Shown piece after piece: positions 40,010-50,091 of a DNA stretch of 64,000 nt. The notes beneath the pieces are model-generated. The model saw nothing but the letters and a program-made list of their open reading frames with translations, was not told the origin of the DNA and ran no database searches. Source of the stretch: JAENVT01 sp963805445 (GTDB taxonomy: Bacteria > Actinomycetota > Acidimicrobiia > Acidimicrobiales > Ilumatobacteraceae); contig CAWDUI010000019.1 in NCBI GenBank assembly GCA_963805445.1, forward strand, positions 23,581 to 87,580. The letters run 5' to 3'. The translations under genes and the position numbers were made by a program. Within the stretch, counting starts at the first letter, position 1. The number at the start of each line of letters is the position of its first letter.

Positions 40010-40828
40010 ATGTCCGATCGCGTCTCGCTGACCATCGCCGACGGCGTCGCCGATGTGCGAATGAATCGTCCCGACAAACGCAACGCGCTCGATGGGGCGA
40101 TGTTCCAGGCTCTTGCGGAGATGGGTGAGCGGCTGAAGTCCGAGCCTGGTGTACGCGCCGTAGTTCTGAGTGGTGAGGGCTCGTCGTTCTGCGCCGGGCT
40201 CGATTTCTCCTCGTTCCAGGTGATGGCCGGTGGCGACAGTGCCGTTGCCGCTGCCGATGAGAGCAGCCCGGGAGCGATGCAGGAAGGTGGGATCACGCAT
40301 CTCGGCCAGCAGGTGTGCTGGGTGTGGCAGCAGATCCCGGTGCCCGTCATCGCCGCGGTCCACGGCCATGCGTTGGGTGGGGGCATCCAGATCGCACTCG
40401 GCGCCGACATTCGCATCATGCATCCCGATACGCAGATGAGTGTTCGCGAGGTGCATTGGGGGCTGGTGCCCGATATGACGGGCACGATGACGCTCAGCTC
40501 ACTGGTGCGCGCTGATGTGGCCAAGGAGCTCGTCTTCACGGCGCGGATCTTCGATGGGCGCGAGGCGTACTCGTTGGGTCTTGCTACCCGGCTCTCCGAC
40601 AATCCACTCGACGACGCGATGGCGATGGCCAGCGAGATCGCCGGCCGAAGTCCCGATGCCGTGCGTGGCGCGAAGGCGTTGCTCAACGGTTTGTTCAACC
40701 AAGGCGCAGCCGAGCAGTTCGCCAACGAGCGTCGAGTGATCGGATCGTTGGTCGGTCGCCCGAACCAGATCGAAGCGGTCATGGCCAACTTCGAGAAGCG
40801 CACAGCAGCGTTCACCGATCCCGTCTGA
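40010..40828 (+). CDS. Enoyl-CoA hydratase/isomerase (crotonase) family
   Basis: 272 residues from ATG 40010 (MSDRVSLTIADGVADVRMN), intact. The two oxyanion-hole segments are FCAGLDFSSFQVM and HGHALGGGIQIALGADIRI. Of the two usual acidic catalytic residues, the region MSVREVHWGLVPDMTG keeps one Glu and one Asp, so hydratase or isomerase activity is possible. Substrate not deducible. The methyltransferase gene starts 8 nt after its stop, suggesting one transcript. Confidence 0.88.
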   Translation: MSDRVSLTIADGVADVRMNRPDKRNALDGAMFQALAEMGERLKSEPGVRAVVLSGEGSSFCAGLDFSSFQVMAGGDSAVAAADESSPGAMQEGGITHLGQQVCWVWQQIPVPVIAAVHGHALGGGIQIALGADIRIMHPDTQMSVREVHWGLVPDMTGTMTLSSLVRADVAKELVFTARIFDGREAYSLGLATRLSDNPLDDAMAMASEIAGRSPDAVRGAKALLNGLFNQGAAEQFANERRVIGSLVGRPNQIEAVMANFEKRTAAFTDPV

Positions 40829-40835
40829 ATCCGCC

Positions 40836-41906
40836 GTGACCATCGATCCCGACAAGCTCAAGCTCTACTCGTTCCAGCTGTTCTCCAAGCTCGACGGCGC
40901 CGTGACCGCAGGCATGGTGCACCTCGGCGACCAGCTCGGGCTCTACGAGGCGATGCGGACGGCGAACGTCCCGCTGAGCACGGCCGAGCTCGCCGAGCGC
41001 GCCGGCCTGCACGAACGATGGGTGCGCGAGTGGGCATACAACCAGGCCGCTGCAAAGCTGATCGATGTCGACGAGCGCGAGCGCTTCTCGCTGTCGCCGG
41101 AAGCCGCGGCAGTCCTGGCGACCCCGGACCACCCGGCGTTCGGAATGGGGATGTTCCACCGGCTTCCGCAGACGATGGAGTCGCTCGTCCGCGTGCGGGA
41201 GAGCTTCGTCACCGGCCTTGGTCATGACTACGACAGCCACGGACCGGAGGGAGCGGTCGGCATCGAGCGGAGCTTCGAACCGTGGAACAACGTGCACCTG
41301 TTGCCGACGGTGTTGCCGTCACTCGACGGGGTCGTCGATCGACTGACGTCGGGCGCCGAAGTGATCGACATCGGTTGTGGAGCGGGCAGCGCGGTGTTGC
41401 TGATGGCAGCAGCGTTCCCGAAGTCGAACTTCATCGGCTACGACATCTCCCGTCACGCCGTCGATCGGGCCAACGAGAAGCGTGATGCGGCGGGCGTCGC
41501 CAACGCGGCGTTCTACGATCCGCGGGATTCACCGATGCGATCGGATCACACGGTTGATCTCATCACGACGTTCGACTGCATGCACGACATGACCCACCCG
41601 CAGCAGATGATGGAATCGATACGCGATGCCCTCGCCGATGACGGCACCTGGTTGCTGGTCGACATCAAGGCGCTCGACACCTTCGAGCAGAACGTGCGGA
41701 AGAACCCGATGGCGTCGCTGATGTACGGCATCAGCGTGCTGAGTTGCATGTCATCGGCGCTCAGCGAGCCTGATGGGGCCGGGCTGGGGACGCTCGGCCT
41801 GTCTGCCAACACGGCCAGGCAGATGAGCGAGCGTGCCGGTTTCACGAGGTTTCGCAAGCTCGACATCGATCACAGCGTGAACGCCTTCTACGAGGTTCGC
41901 CCGTAA
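40836..41906 (+). CDS. SAM-dependent methyltransferase with winged-helix N-terminus
   Basis: 356 residues from GTG 40836, intact. The N-terminal winged-helix region (GMVHLGDQLGLYEAMRTAN; TAELAERAGLHERWVREWA) is of the type used for dimerisation in small-molecule methyltransferases. The class I Rossmann core shows the SAM motif EVIDIGCGAGSAVLLMA and the acidic FIGYDISRHAVDRA, with FDCMHDMTHPQQM and TWLLVDIKALDTFEQ later. It would methylate a small metabolite. Six nt from the convergent TetR-SnoaL gene. Confidence 0.87.
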   Translation: MTIDPDKLKLYSFQLFSKLDGAVTAGMVHLGDQLGLYEAMRTANVPLSTAELAERAGLHERWVREWAYNQAAAKLIDVDERERFSLSPEAAAVLATPDHPAFGMGMFHRLPQTMESLVRVRESFVTGLGHDYDSHGPEGAVGIERSFEPWNNVHLLPTVLPSLDGVVDRLTSGAEVIDIGCGAGSAVLLMAAAFPKSNFIGYDISRHAVDRANEKRDAAGVANAAFYDPRDSPMRSDHTVDLITTFDCMHDMTHPQQMMESIRDALADDGTWLLVDIKALDTFEQNVRKNPMASLMYGISVLSCMSSALSEPDGAGLGTLGLSANTARQMSERAGFTRFRKLDIDHSVNAFYEVRP

Positions 41907-41912
41907 CGGTCG

Positions 41913-42944
41913 TCAGCCGCGCTCGATGACCTCGAGACGGCGATCGGCGAACAGCCACGATCCGGCGTGGCGGACGTACTGGTCGTGATAGATGGCCAAC
42001 ATGGTTCCCGGCTTGGCGCTCTTGCGCTTCTTGAAGCGCTCCTGCACGGTCACCCTGCCGATGCCGCTGCCGTGGACCTCGTCGATCTCGAAGACCATCA
42101 ACGGCGCGGTCTGCACGACCCACTCGCTTTCACCACGCATCGTCTCGAACGTGGAGACGATCGCCGTCCGGCTACTGATCACGGTGCCGTTCGGGCTCCA
42201 CGTGGCGTGGTCGTCCCACGTCTTGCTCCAGGCCGTCACGTCGCCGCGCGTCACGGCATCGCTGTAGCCGCTGACGAGATGGCGCAGCGCCGCATCGGTG
42301 GCGGGCGAGGGCGCTTGCACGACCGCGGATCGCTCCGCGCCACCGAAGTCGGCGAGCGCAACACCGATTTCGGCACCGGCAGCAAACCGCACGTGTTCGA
42401 TCAACTGGTCGCGGTTCATCATCCCCTCGTGCGCCACGAACTGCACCGCCAAACCGTCGACGAGCGCCGTCAGCCGCATCGCGGATGCATTCGGGTCGGG
42501 GCAGGTGAACTCGCCCGATTCGACGCCGATCCGAATGATGCGGGCCAGCAACTCGATCGACTGCTCGTCGAGTTGCTGACTGATCTTCTTCATCATCGGG
42601 TTTCGCAGCGCCTCGCCCCACCCATCGATCCACAACATCCAGTCGACGTCGTCGCTGCCTTCCGGCACGTAGTTCTGGATGACCCGTTCAAGCTTGCCGA
42701 GCGCGGTGGGGGCGTTCTCGATCTCGCCCTCCATCTCGGCAACGTCCTTGTTCGCGTAGTGCGCGAATGCCTCGGCGAGGAGCTGCTCCTTGGAGTCGAA
42801 GTGGTAGTGGATCAGGCTGCTGGAGACCTCGAGTCGCTGGGCGACATCGGCAATGCGAGTTCCGGCGAAGCCTCGCTCGATCACCACTTCACAGGTGGTC
42901 TCGAGGATCTCGTTGCGACGTTCGGCAACTGTTGGCTTCTTCAC
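41913..42944 (-). CDS. TetR-family regulator fused to a SnoaL-like domain
   Basis: 343 residues from GTG 42944 (KKPTVAERRNEILETTCEVV), uninterrupted. Residues about 1-60 are the TetR helix-turn-helix (RIADVAQRLEVSSSLIHYHF); about 60-200 are the TetR ligand domain (WMLWIDGWGEALRNPMMKK; LTALVDGLAVQFVAHEG). Residues about 215-343 are a SnoaL/NTF2-like pocket (LRHLVSGYSDAVTRGDVTAW; HATWSPNGTVI; HDQYVRHAGSWLFADRRLEV). The two are normally separate proteins; here the frame is continuous, so the fusion is not produced by a shift unless a stop was lost. The extra pocket may sense a second ligand. Confidence 0.85.
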   Translation of the reverse strand: MKKPTVAERRNEILETTCEVVIERGFAGTRIADVAQRLEVSSSLIHYHFDSKEQLLAEAFAHYANKDVAEMEGEIENAPTALGKLERVIQNYVPEGSDDVDWMLWIDGWGEALRNPMMKKISQQLDEQSIELLARIIRIGVESGEFTCPDPNASAMRLTALVDGLAVQFVAHEGMMNRDQLIEHVRFAAGAEIGVALADFGGAERSAVVQAPSPATDAALRHLVSGYSDAVTRGDVTAWSKTWDDHATWSPNGTVISSRTAIVSTFETMRGESEWVVQTAPLMVFEIDEVHGSGIGRVTVQERFKKRKSAKPGTMLAIYHDQYVRHAGSWLFADRRLEVIERG

Positions 42945-42967
42945 TGCCGCGAACGCTAGCGCCGTGT

Positions 42968-44100
42968 TCAGCCTTCTTGCAGGACACGTTGCGGGTCGAA
43001 GGCGTCGAGGATCCCGTGGAGCCCAGTCGGGTGATTTCCGATCGCCAACTGCTCGAGAATCCCGACACCGCGCTGAGTCGACCCGTCGGGTGCGAGATAG
43101 GTGGCGTCGCACACCGCCTGGACGTGGATGTGCTGTCGCGAACATGGCGTGCCGACGGGGAGGGTGATCCGCTCGGCGGCAATCAGTGACTCACCCTGCC
43201 ACATCCCGTGCCCGTGATCGGGGTGGCCGTACCCGAGTCCGCACATCTGGAACTCGTCGCGCGGCTCGAGCCGCACGGTGTGCACATCGCCGCGCGTGTC
43301 GACGAGGTCGTATTCGAAGTGCTTCGCCCAGCGCGTGCCCGGCCGCCACTCGACTCGATATTCCACGGCACGCATGAGTTCGGGTGGCGTGCCGTCGGTG
43401 CGGGCAATGCGCGCCGACATCGTGCCAACGATCGCCGTTGCCGTGCTCGTTGACGTCGAAGTGCGTCGAGAGGGATGGAAAGTTGACCGGCGCCCACAGC
43501 CAGAAGAACTGCGGAGGTGCCACGGGCGCGCCGCCAGAGGCCGGCTCGCCGGTCGGCCGGATGCCCCACGAACGATCGCGCGATCCCCACACCGTGTCGC
43601 GACAAGATCTCATGACGCGCTCCGTCGATCTCGATCCACCCGGTCCATGCGCCGAACTGCGTGAAGCGCGTGTAGTCGAAGATCGGGCGAACGCCCGCCC
43701 GCCACGAGTAGTGCGGTTCTTCGATCGCCGCCGATCGCGACGCGAACGTGAGGTCGGCTCGCACGCCGTGCTCAGGCGCATCGACCGAGGCCCGGATCAC
43801 CCGCATCGGCTCGACGATGTCGACGGCGATCGGCCCGAGGTGGGTCGCGTCGCGACGATCGGCCGGGGCGCGTTGTGAGGTGAACACACTGATCTGTTCA
43901 CCGTCGCGCATCACGCTGAACGCGGCGTCGGCCACGTGGCGATTCGGGTACAGCCCCATCGCCAGCCCGAAGTACATCGAACCGTCGCGCTCGTAGCCGT
44001 TGAAGAAGTAGCGGTCGTAGAAGTTGACGTCGGTGGTCGACGTGTAGGCGACGGGAGCGGACGTCTGATGGATGGGGAAGTCGTCGAACCCACTCAGCAC
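42968..44100 (-). CDS. Lipocalin-like (CrtC/AttH superfamily) protein, unknown function (frameshift)
   Basis: About 375 residues from GTG 44100. The first half reads LSGFDDFPIHQTSAPVAYTS, VNFYDRYFFNGYERDG, YFGLAMGLYPNRHVADAAF; the second half HFDVNEHGNGDRW and YRVEWRPGTRWAKHFEYDL. The pattern of short strands with FFNGY, ExPHYSWR and the HFDVNE motif is like large actinobacterial hypothetical proteins related to the double-lipocalin fold of CrtC and AttH, probably binding a lipid. Shift(s) near 43560-43400. Upstream of and in line with the TetR-SnoaL gene (23 nt apart). Confidence 0.6.
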
Positions 44101-44124
44101 AGCCAGCGACCGTAGCCTGGCTCC

Positions 44125-45144
44125 GTGCTTCGGCTTCGACAGATCATCAGGCGAGTTCGCGCCGAGGGCTTCACGCCCGATGAGTTCCGTCGGATCTGCG
44201 TCTCTGCGCTCGTGCTGGTCGGCGTGATCGTGGTGACGGGTGCAGCAGTTCGACTCACCGGTTCCGGCCTCGGCTGCAACGACTGGCCGAACTGCAACGA
44301 CAAGGACCTGGTCGATGTCTCCTCACAGCACTCGGCGATCGAGCAGGTCAACCGACTGTTCACCTTCGTCGTCGGCCTCGCGGTGGTGCTGGCGGCGCTC
44401 GGAGCGTGGGTGCGGCGACCTCGCCGACATGACCTCGTGATGCTGTCGATGGCGCTGGTTGCCGGTATCCCGGCCCAGGGTTTGGTCGGGGCCGTGGTCG
44501 TGTGGACGAAGCTCAACCCTGTCGCCGTGCAGTTGCACTTCGTGCTCTCGATGGTGCTGGTCGCCGTCGCCGTCGTCCTGGTCGTGCGCTCTCGCGAGCC
44601 CGATGGCGCGACCCGGGTCAGCACGGTGGTGCCGAGGACCAGACATCGGTTGCGATTGCTGGTGGTCTGGACTGCTGTGGCAATACTCGCCGGCACCGTC
44701 GTGACCGGCACCGGTCCGCATGCCGGCGACGAGCACGCCCACCGCTTCACGTTCTTGTCGATCACCTGGGTGACCCGAATCCACAGCGTGATCGTGTGGA
44801 TCGCCGTGCTGATGGCGTTGAACTTGTTGTGGCACTTGCGCAAGCGGGCCCACGACCGCGAGGTGCTCGATGCGCCGCTGACCTTGTGGATCTGCGTGGC
44901 GGTCGCCCAGGGTGGGATCGGCTACCTGCAGTACGCCACCGGCGTGCCGCCGGGCCTGGTCGCAGTGCATGTGGCGCTGGCGACCACGTTGTGGGCGACC
45001 GCTGTATGGCTGTGGTGCTCCACGTCGCGTGCCAGCGGATCAGCACGCAGCCTGATCGAGGCCTCGCGTCGTGGGTCAGTTGCCGAGGCTGCGGACGAAC
45101 GTCGAGAGCTTGTCGATGGCCGAGGAGAAGAACGAGCCGATTGA
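44125..45144 (+). CDS. ctaA: Heme A synthase (COX15/CtaA family)
   Basis: Up to 339 residues from GTG 44125. Eight transmembrane helices with the family blocks: AAVRLTGSGLGCNDWPNC, AIEQVNRLFTFVVGLAVVL (actinobacterial members carry Asn where others have His), AGIPAQGLVGAVVVWT, VAVQLHFVLSMVLVAVA, ITWVTRIHSVIVWIAVL and QYATGVPPGLVAVHVALAT with late heme-ligand His. It oxidises heme O to heme A for cytochrome oxidase. The basic, non-hydrophobic tail after 45055 overlaps the antisense gene and is probably produced by a shift, so the true end may be earlier. TAGCCT at 44113-44118 points to a leaderless start. Confidence 0.87.
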   Translation: MLRLRQIIRRVRAEGFTPDEFRRICVSALVLVGVIVVTGAAVRLTGSGLGCNDWPNCNDKDLVDVSSQHSAIEQVNRLFTFVVGLAVVLAALGAWVRRPRRHDLVMLSMALVAGIPAQGLVGAVVVWTKLNPVAVQLHFVLSMVLVAVAVVLVVRSREPDGATRVSTVVPRTRHRLRLLVVWTAVAILAGTVVTGTGPHAGDEHAHRFTFLSITWVTRIHSVIVWIAVLMALNLLWHLRKRAHDREVLDAPLTLWICVAVAQGGIGYLQYATGVPPGLVAVHVALATTLWATAVWLWCSTSRASGSARSLIEASRRGSVAEAADERRELVDGRGEERAD

Positions 45145-45276
45145 AGAAATGAAGCGCACGGTGGCGTCGGCACTCCCCGCCGGGTCCTGCCACAGTCGGA
45201 TCACCAAGAATGCGACGAACAGGTACAAGAAGATCCGAGTAAGGGCCTTCACCTGTCCGAGAACGCTCGTGATCAT
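45076..45276 (-). CDS. Small single-helix membrane protein
   Basis: 66 residues from ATG 45276. One strong hydrophobic segment (LTRIFLYLFVAFLVIRLWQ) followed by DPAGSADATVRFISSIGSFF and an amphipathic end. GGAGG lies 14 nt upstream, far for a ribosome site. Short proteins of this pattern are common in actinobacteria with unknown role. It overlaps the last 69 bp of the heme A synthase frame on the other strand, a part of that frame that looks spurious. Confidence 0.6.
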   Translation of the reverse strand: MITSVLGQVKALTRIFLYLFVAFLVIRLWQDPAGSADATVRFISSIGSFFSSAIDKLSTFVRSLGN

Positions 45277-45471
45277 GTTGGGGGGTTGCCTCCGAGTTGA
45301 ACGGCCCCGGGTAACCGGGTCCGAACGGGTCTCCGCCCGACCGGAATGCTATCGAATCCACGGGCTGTGATCAATCACCCTCGGATCCTGATGATTTCGG
45401 AGCGGCAGGTTTCGCGGAAGGCGGGGATGGTAGGACACGGCCTTGTTACCGGTGAAGGGAGCTGATGAGGT

Positions 45472-46077
45472 ATGTTGCCGCTCATCGATCAGACCTCGAC
45501 CCGCCCGTTCGACTTCGGCGCCAACCACATCGTGCTGGATTTCACCAACACCGTCAACGGCCGACCGACGTACAGCCGCGACGACCTCACCTCGGATGGT
45601 GATGTCCTGCGGTGGGCCGAGGCCGCCGGGCTGCGCGTTCAAGTCGATGAGCAGAGGTCGTCGCACCTCCACGATGTCGTCATGTTCCGCGAACATCTCT
45701 ACGGGGTCTTCGGGCCGATCGCTCGGGGACTCGGGCCGCAGGACTCGGCGTTGTCGTTCGTGACACGTCGCGCCGCGCAGGCATTGCGCTCGGCCCGTTG
45801 GGGTCCAGGCCCGTCGGGCTTCGTGCCGTCGTGGCCGACGGGTTCGATCGAAGCAATCTGCGATCAACTGGCAGACGCGGCGATCCAGTTGTTGCGATCC
45901 CCGGCAACCGTACGCATCGGGTCGTGTGCCGGTTGTGGATGGCTCTTCCTCGACACCTCCCGTGGCCACGCCCGGCGCTGGTGCTCGATGAACGCCTGCG
46001 GAGTGCGCAGCAAGATGCGGCGCTACCACCAGCGTCAGATCGAGCGCGTCGGGCACACGGTGACGGCTCGCACATGA
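45472..46077 (+). CDS. CGNR zinc-finger regulator (ABATE domain)
   Basis: 201 residues from ATG 45472, preceded by AAGGGAG. The N-terminal ABATE-type domain (NHIVLDFTNTVNGRPTYS) leads into a C-terminal CGNR zinc finger: CAGCGWLFLDTSRG, then RRWCSMNACGVRSKMRRYHQ, with the four zinc cysteines present although CGNR reads CGVR. Such proteins are thought to be stress-linked transcription regulators. Its TGA overlaps the permease ATG (ATGA), so it is the first gene of the ABC operon and may control it. Confidence 0.85.
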   Translation: MLPLIDQTSTRPFDFGANHIVLDFTNTVNGRPTYSRDDLTSDGDVLRWAEAAGLRVQVDEQRSSHLHDVVMFREHLYGVFGPIARGLGPQDSALSFVTRRAAQALRSARWGPGPSGFVPSWPTGSIEAICDQLADAAIQLLRSPATVRIGSCAGCGWLFLDTSRGHARRWCSMNACGVRSKMRRYHQRQIERVGHTVTART

Positions 46078-49000
46078 CGGGGATCGGAGTCGGTGTCGAA
46101 TGCGCGCTGCGTCGGGCATGGACCCGACGCGGTCGGCTACTGGCGACGGTCGCTGCGATCGCCGTCGGGCTTGCCGGACTGATGCTGGTCGGCGTGGCGG
46201 GCACGATTGCCGGCGACCGTGCGCTGCAACAAGGCATCGAGGGTCTCCTGCCCGCACAACAGGCCTTCGCTGTGACGATGTCGCCTGATCTGGCGCCGAC
46301 ATCGGCCGATCTGAATCAGTTGAACGACGACATCGGGGCCAGACTCGAACGTCGCGGTCTCGGCCCGGTTTTGCGCACGGTCGAGTTCCGCGCCCTGGCC
46401 GCCGGCGACGGTCGCACGATTCGACTCGCCGGCCTCGACGAGCCGCACAGCGCCATTCGACTGACCAGCGGAGCCTGGCCGAAGCGTTGCGACGCGGACG
46501 ACTGCGAGGTCATCGCCTTGCTTCGCTCGCCTGATGTCGCGCAGACCGTTGAGCCGCTGCGCCGTGACTCGCCACTTGGTCTCACCATCGTCGGCACCGG
46601 CGTGGCGACGAGCGACCAGGTCCTGTCCGGTGAGCTGCAACCCGGCGATGACGAGTTGATCGTGATCGGGGACGGTGTCGCCAAGGTCTCGGCACTGCCC
46701 AACTACGAGTTGTTCCGGCGCACGTACGCCTGGCAGGTGGCGCTCGAACCGGGGAGGCTCCGCAGCCTCGATGTCGGCCCATTGCTCGCGGGCGTGCGTT
46801 CGATCGGCAACGACCCCTCGCTGTCGGGCTTCGGCCTGCACGTGTCGGGCCCGGAGGACCGGCTCCTGTCGATCAGCAGTCGCACTCGGATCTCTGACAA
46901 TCGCCTGGCGGTGCCGGTCGGGGCGTTGCTCGTCTTGTTCTTCGGTGTGGCCGTGCTCGCTGGCCTCGGTGGCCGGGCGGACCACCGCCGCATCGCGTCG
47001 GTGCTGCGGCGGCGTGGCGCCAATTGGTCGGTCATGGCGACGTTCCGGACGCTCGAAGCGGCTCTTCCGGTGATCGGCGGCCTGCTGGTTGCTGCGGCGA
47101 CCGCGGTGTCCGTCGGGGCATGGCTCGGAGACCGTGCCGGCGTTGGCGCGGCCAGCGTCCTGGAGCGCTCGTTCACCGGTTCCCTCGTGCTGCGGACCGC
47201 GGCCGTCACCGTTGCCGTCTGGCTCCTGATCTTCGTCGTGCTCAGCTTCGACGACGCGCCGCTCGGGCGTCGCAACCGGCGACCGATGGCCAGTGACATC
47301 GCCGGCCTCTCGGCGTTGGCGGTGCTGCTGGTCATGACGGCCCGCGGTTCGATCTCGGCCGCGTCGTTGAATCGCGACGTCGATCCGTCGTTGGTCGCGG
47401 TACCGGTGCTCGCGGCGATCGCCCTCGCATCACTCGTCGTCAGATTGGTGCCCATCACGCTCAGGGCAGCGTCGAACGCCAGCCCGCGACGGTGGCCGCT
47501 GACGAAGCTGACCTTCGCCGAGGCCACCGCGCAACCACTGCGGTCGATTGCCAGTGCATCGTTGATCGCGGTCACGGTGATGTTCGCATTGCTGACGTTC
47601 GGCTACGCCTCGACGTTGCGGGTCGGATCCCGTGACCAGGCCGCCTTCGCTGTTCCCTACGACTTTCGCCTCGATCTCGGCGCCGCACTGGTTCGGCCAC
47701 AGGCGACGAAGCCGACGGGCGGCTGGCCGGCGCTGGTTGCAGGCACCACTGCGACCGATGTCTTGCGCAGGGGGGTTGCCGTCCGCTCGTCGGCAACGGG
47801 GATCCAGACCGTCGAGTTGCTCGGCGTGGATCCGGCGACCCTCGGTCAGTTGCACGGTTGGAGGCCCAGCTTCGGGCCGCGGCCGTCGACCTTCGCCACA
47901 GCCCTCGGCCAGCCGGCACCGGTCGATCTGGGCACGCCCCTGCCGCGTGATGCGGTGTCGATCGATTTCACCGGCACGGGTTTCGAAGGATTGCACACGT
48001 CGGCGGTCATTGCGCGCGCCGACGGGACGTGGCACGAGTTGACGCTCGACGAGGAGTTCGACGGGGGAGTGCGCACCACGCTGTCTCCCGGCGATGCCGG
48101 TGGCGAATTGGTCGGGTTCAGGCTGGCCCAGCCCGCCGACGTGTCCGCCCGTGTCGAGCACCACATCGGCGAGGGCGACACCTCAGAGCCTGCACGGGCC
48201 ATCGATGTCGTCCTGCGGGAGGTGCACACCGTGGCGGCCGACGGAACCTCGACGCGCGTCCAGATGCGCAACGATCGCCTGCGTGCGGCGGATGCAACGG
48301 TGGTCGTCGAACCGGACCAGACCCTTCGGGTCACGGGGTCGCTGCTGGGCGTCGCCATCCTCGTCACGCCACCCGGGCCGGGTCAGGACGAGCCGATCGC
48401 CGCGGTGATGGATCCACGAACGGCTCGCAACGCAAGCAACGGCGTCGTTGTGATCGAGACCAGCAGTGGCAAGTTGCGGCTCCGTCCGAGCGTGATCGTC
48501 GACCGGTTCCCCGGCGTCGGTAGCAGGTTTGCGATCCTCGACATCTCGTCGCTCCAGCCCGCCCTCGATCTGTTGCAGCCGGGGGCCGGTACGCCCAACG
48601 AGGTGTGGCTGGCCGCCGACGGCCGCGCGGATGAAGTCAGCGCTCGCCGCACAACTCGAAGGACCGGGGTTCGAGGCAATCAAGCTCGACCGCCGCTCGA
48701 CACGCCAGACGGCATTGGCCAACGACCCACTGGCCGTGGTGACGCTGTTGATCCTCACCACGTCCGCTCTCGTCGCTGTGATCCTCGGGGCCTGCGCAGT
48801 GCTGTTCGGGGCCGCGGCCGACGCAAGCGACGACCGGCCACTGTTGCGCATGCTCGCGCTGGAGCGCGTCGACGGCTCGCACCTCGTGAAGATGGTGGCG
48901 GGCAAGTCGATGGCGGCGGTCGGCCTGGCCGTGCCGATCGGTCTGGTCGGCGGCCGCTGGCTGCTGCAGATCGCCACCCGCCTCGTCGCGGTGTCGGCAA

Positions 49001-49161
49001 CATCGGGCCAGGCCAACCCGCCGCTGCGACTCGTCGTGCCGTGGGGCGTCGTGGCCTCACTATCGGTCGCCCTGATGGTGCTGCTCGGGCTGGGCGCGGT
49101 GGTCGGCGCGCTCTCGGCTCGTCGAGTGCCCGGCGAAGATCTGATGCGTGGCACGACATGA
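46074..49161 (+). CDS. Large FtsX/MacB-type ABC permease (one frameshift)
   Basis: About 1,029 residues from ATG 46074. An N-terminal helix (LLATVAAIAVGLAGLMLVGV) is followed by a 220-residue extracellular domain, four helices (LAVPVGALLVLFFGVAVLA; VIGGLLVAAATAVSVGA; LLIFVVLSF), a middle pair, a second extracellular domain of about 380 residues, and three C-terminal helices (VTLLILTTSALVAVILGACA; MAAVGLAVPIGLVGG; ASLSVALMVLLGLGAVVGA). This is the double-FtsX layout of transporters that extrude or handle envelope substrates. One shift near 48630. The stop overlaps the first ATPase start. Substrate unknown. Confidence 0.83.
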
Positions 49162-50052
49162 CCAGCGCGTCGGCGCGGCCGAACTACGGCGGTGCCCGTG
49201 ATCGACATCGACGACGCGTTCGTGCTGCACCGCGGCCGCACCCACGATGTCGCGGCACTCCGGGGGCTCAGCCTGCGCATCGAACCGGGCGAGCGAATCG
49301 TCGTTCGGGGCCCGAGTGGCTCCGGCAAGTCGACCCTGGTCGCTGCCGTGACTGCTCAGGTGCGGGCCAGTGCGGGACGCATCCGGCTGTTCGGGCATGA
49401 CATCGGCCAACTCGACCACGCGGCCAGCGCTGAGAATGCGAACCGCGCACGTGGGAGTCGTCAGTCAGCGTTCGGGCCTCGATCTGATCGACGACCTCGA
49501 CTGCCTCGACAACGTGGCGGTGCAGAGCCGGCTCGGCAGGTTCCACACGGTGACGAGGCTCGTCGCCGCGCGCGGCGTCGGCATTGGACCGGCTGGGACT
49601 CGCGGCACCTCGCCCACCGACGTCCGACCTCACTCTCGGGAGGAGAGCGCCAGCGGATTGCCGTGGCCGCCGCCCTCGCTCACGGCCCGGGACTCGTGAT
49701 CGCCGACGAACCGACCGGTGAGCTCGACGCGGTCGAGCGCCGACCAGGTGTACGAATTCCTGCGCAACGAGGCCGAACGCACCGGCGCCGCTCTGCTGGT
49801 CGTGACCCACGATGCTCGTGCCGAGCGGGTCGCGACGCGAGTGCTGACCATCCACGACGGCAGGCTCAGCGAGGAGACGCGGGCCGGGTACAGCGCCCTG
49901 GTCGTCGACGCCCGCGGCTGGGTTCGCCTGCCCGACGCGCTGCGTGCCGAGACCGGGATCACGCGACGCGTGCGCGCGCGACAGCGCGACGACGGCCGGA
50001 TCGCTCTGAGCCGCTCGGAACCCCCGTCGTCGCAGGACGGGGTCGCGCCTGA
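49158..50052 (+). CDS. ABC transporter ATPase, first of two (frameshifts)
   Basis: About 298 residues. ATG 49158 overlaps the permease stop; one shift near 49195 then leads to PVIDIDDAFVLHRGRTHDVA. Walker A is VRGPSGSGKSTLVAA, the signature SLSGGERQRIAV, Walker B LVIADEPTGELD and the switch His is in LLVVTHDARAE, so the ATPase should be active. A C-terminal extension (LVVDARGWVRLPDALRAETG) resembles those of some MacB-like ATPases. Other shifts near 49440, 49580, 49630, 49735 and 50016. It probably drives the FtsX permease. Confidence 0.83.
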
Positions 50053-50091
50053 GCCGGGTGGGCTTCCGCGGCCGCCGACGATCGAGTCCTC

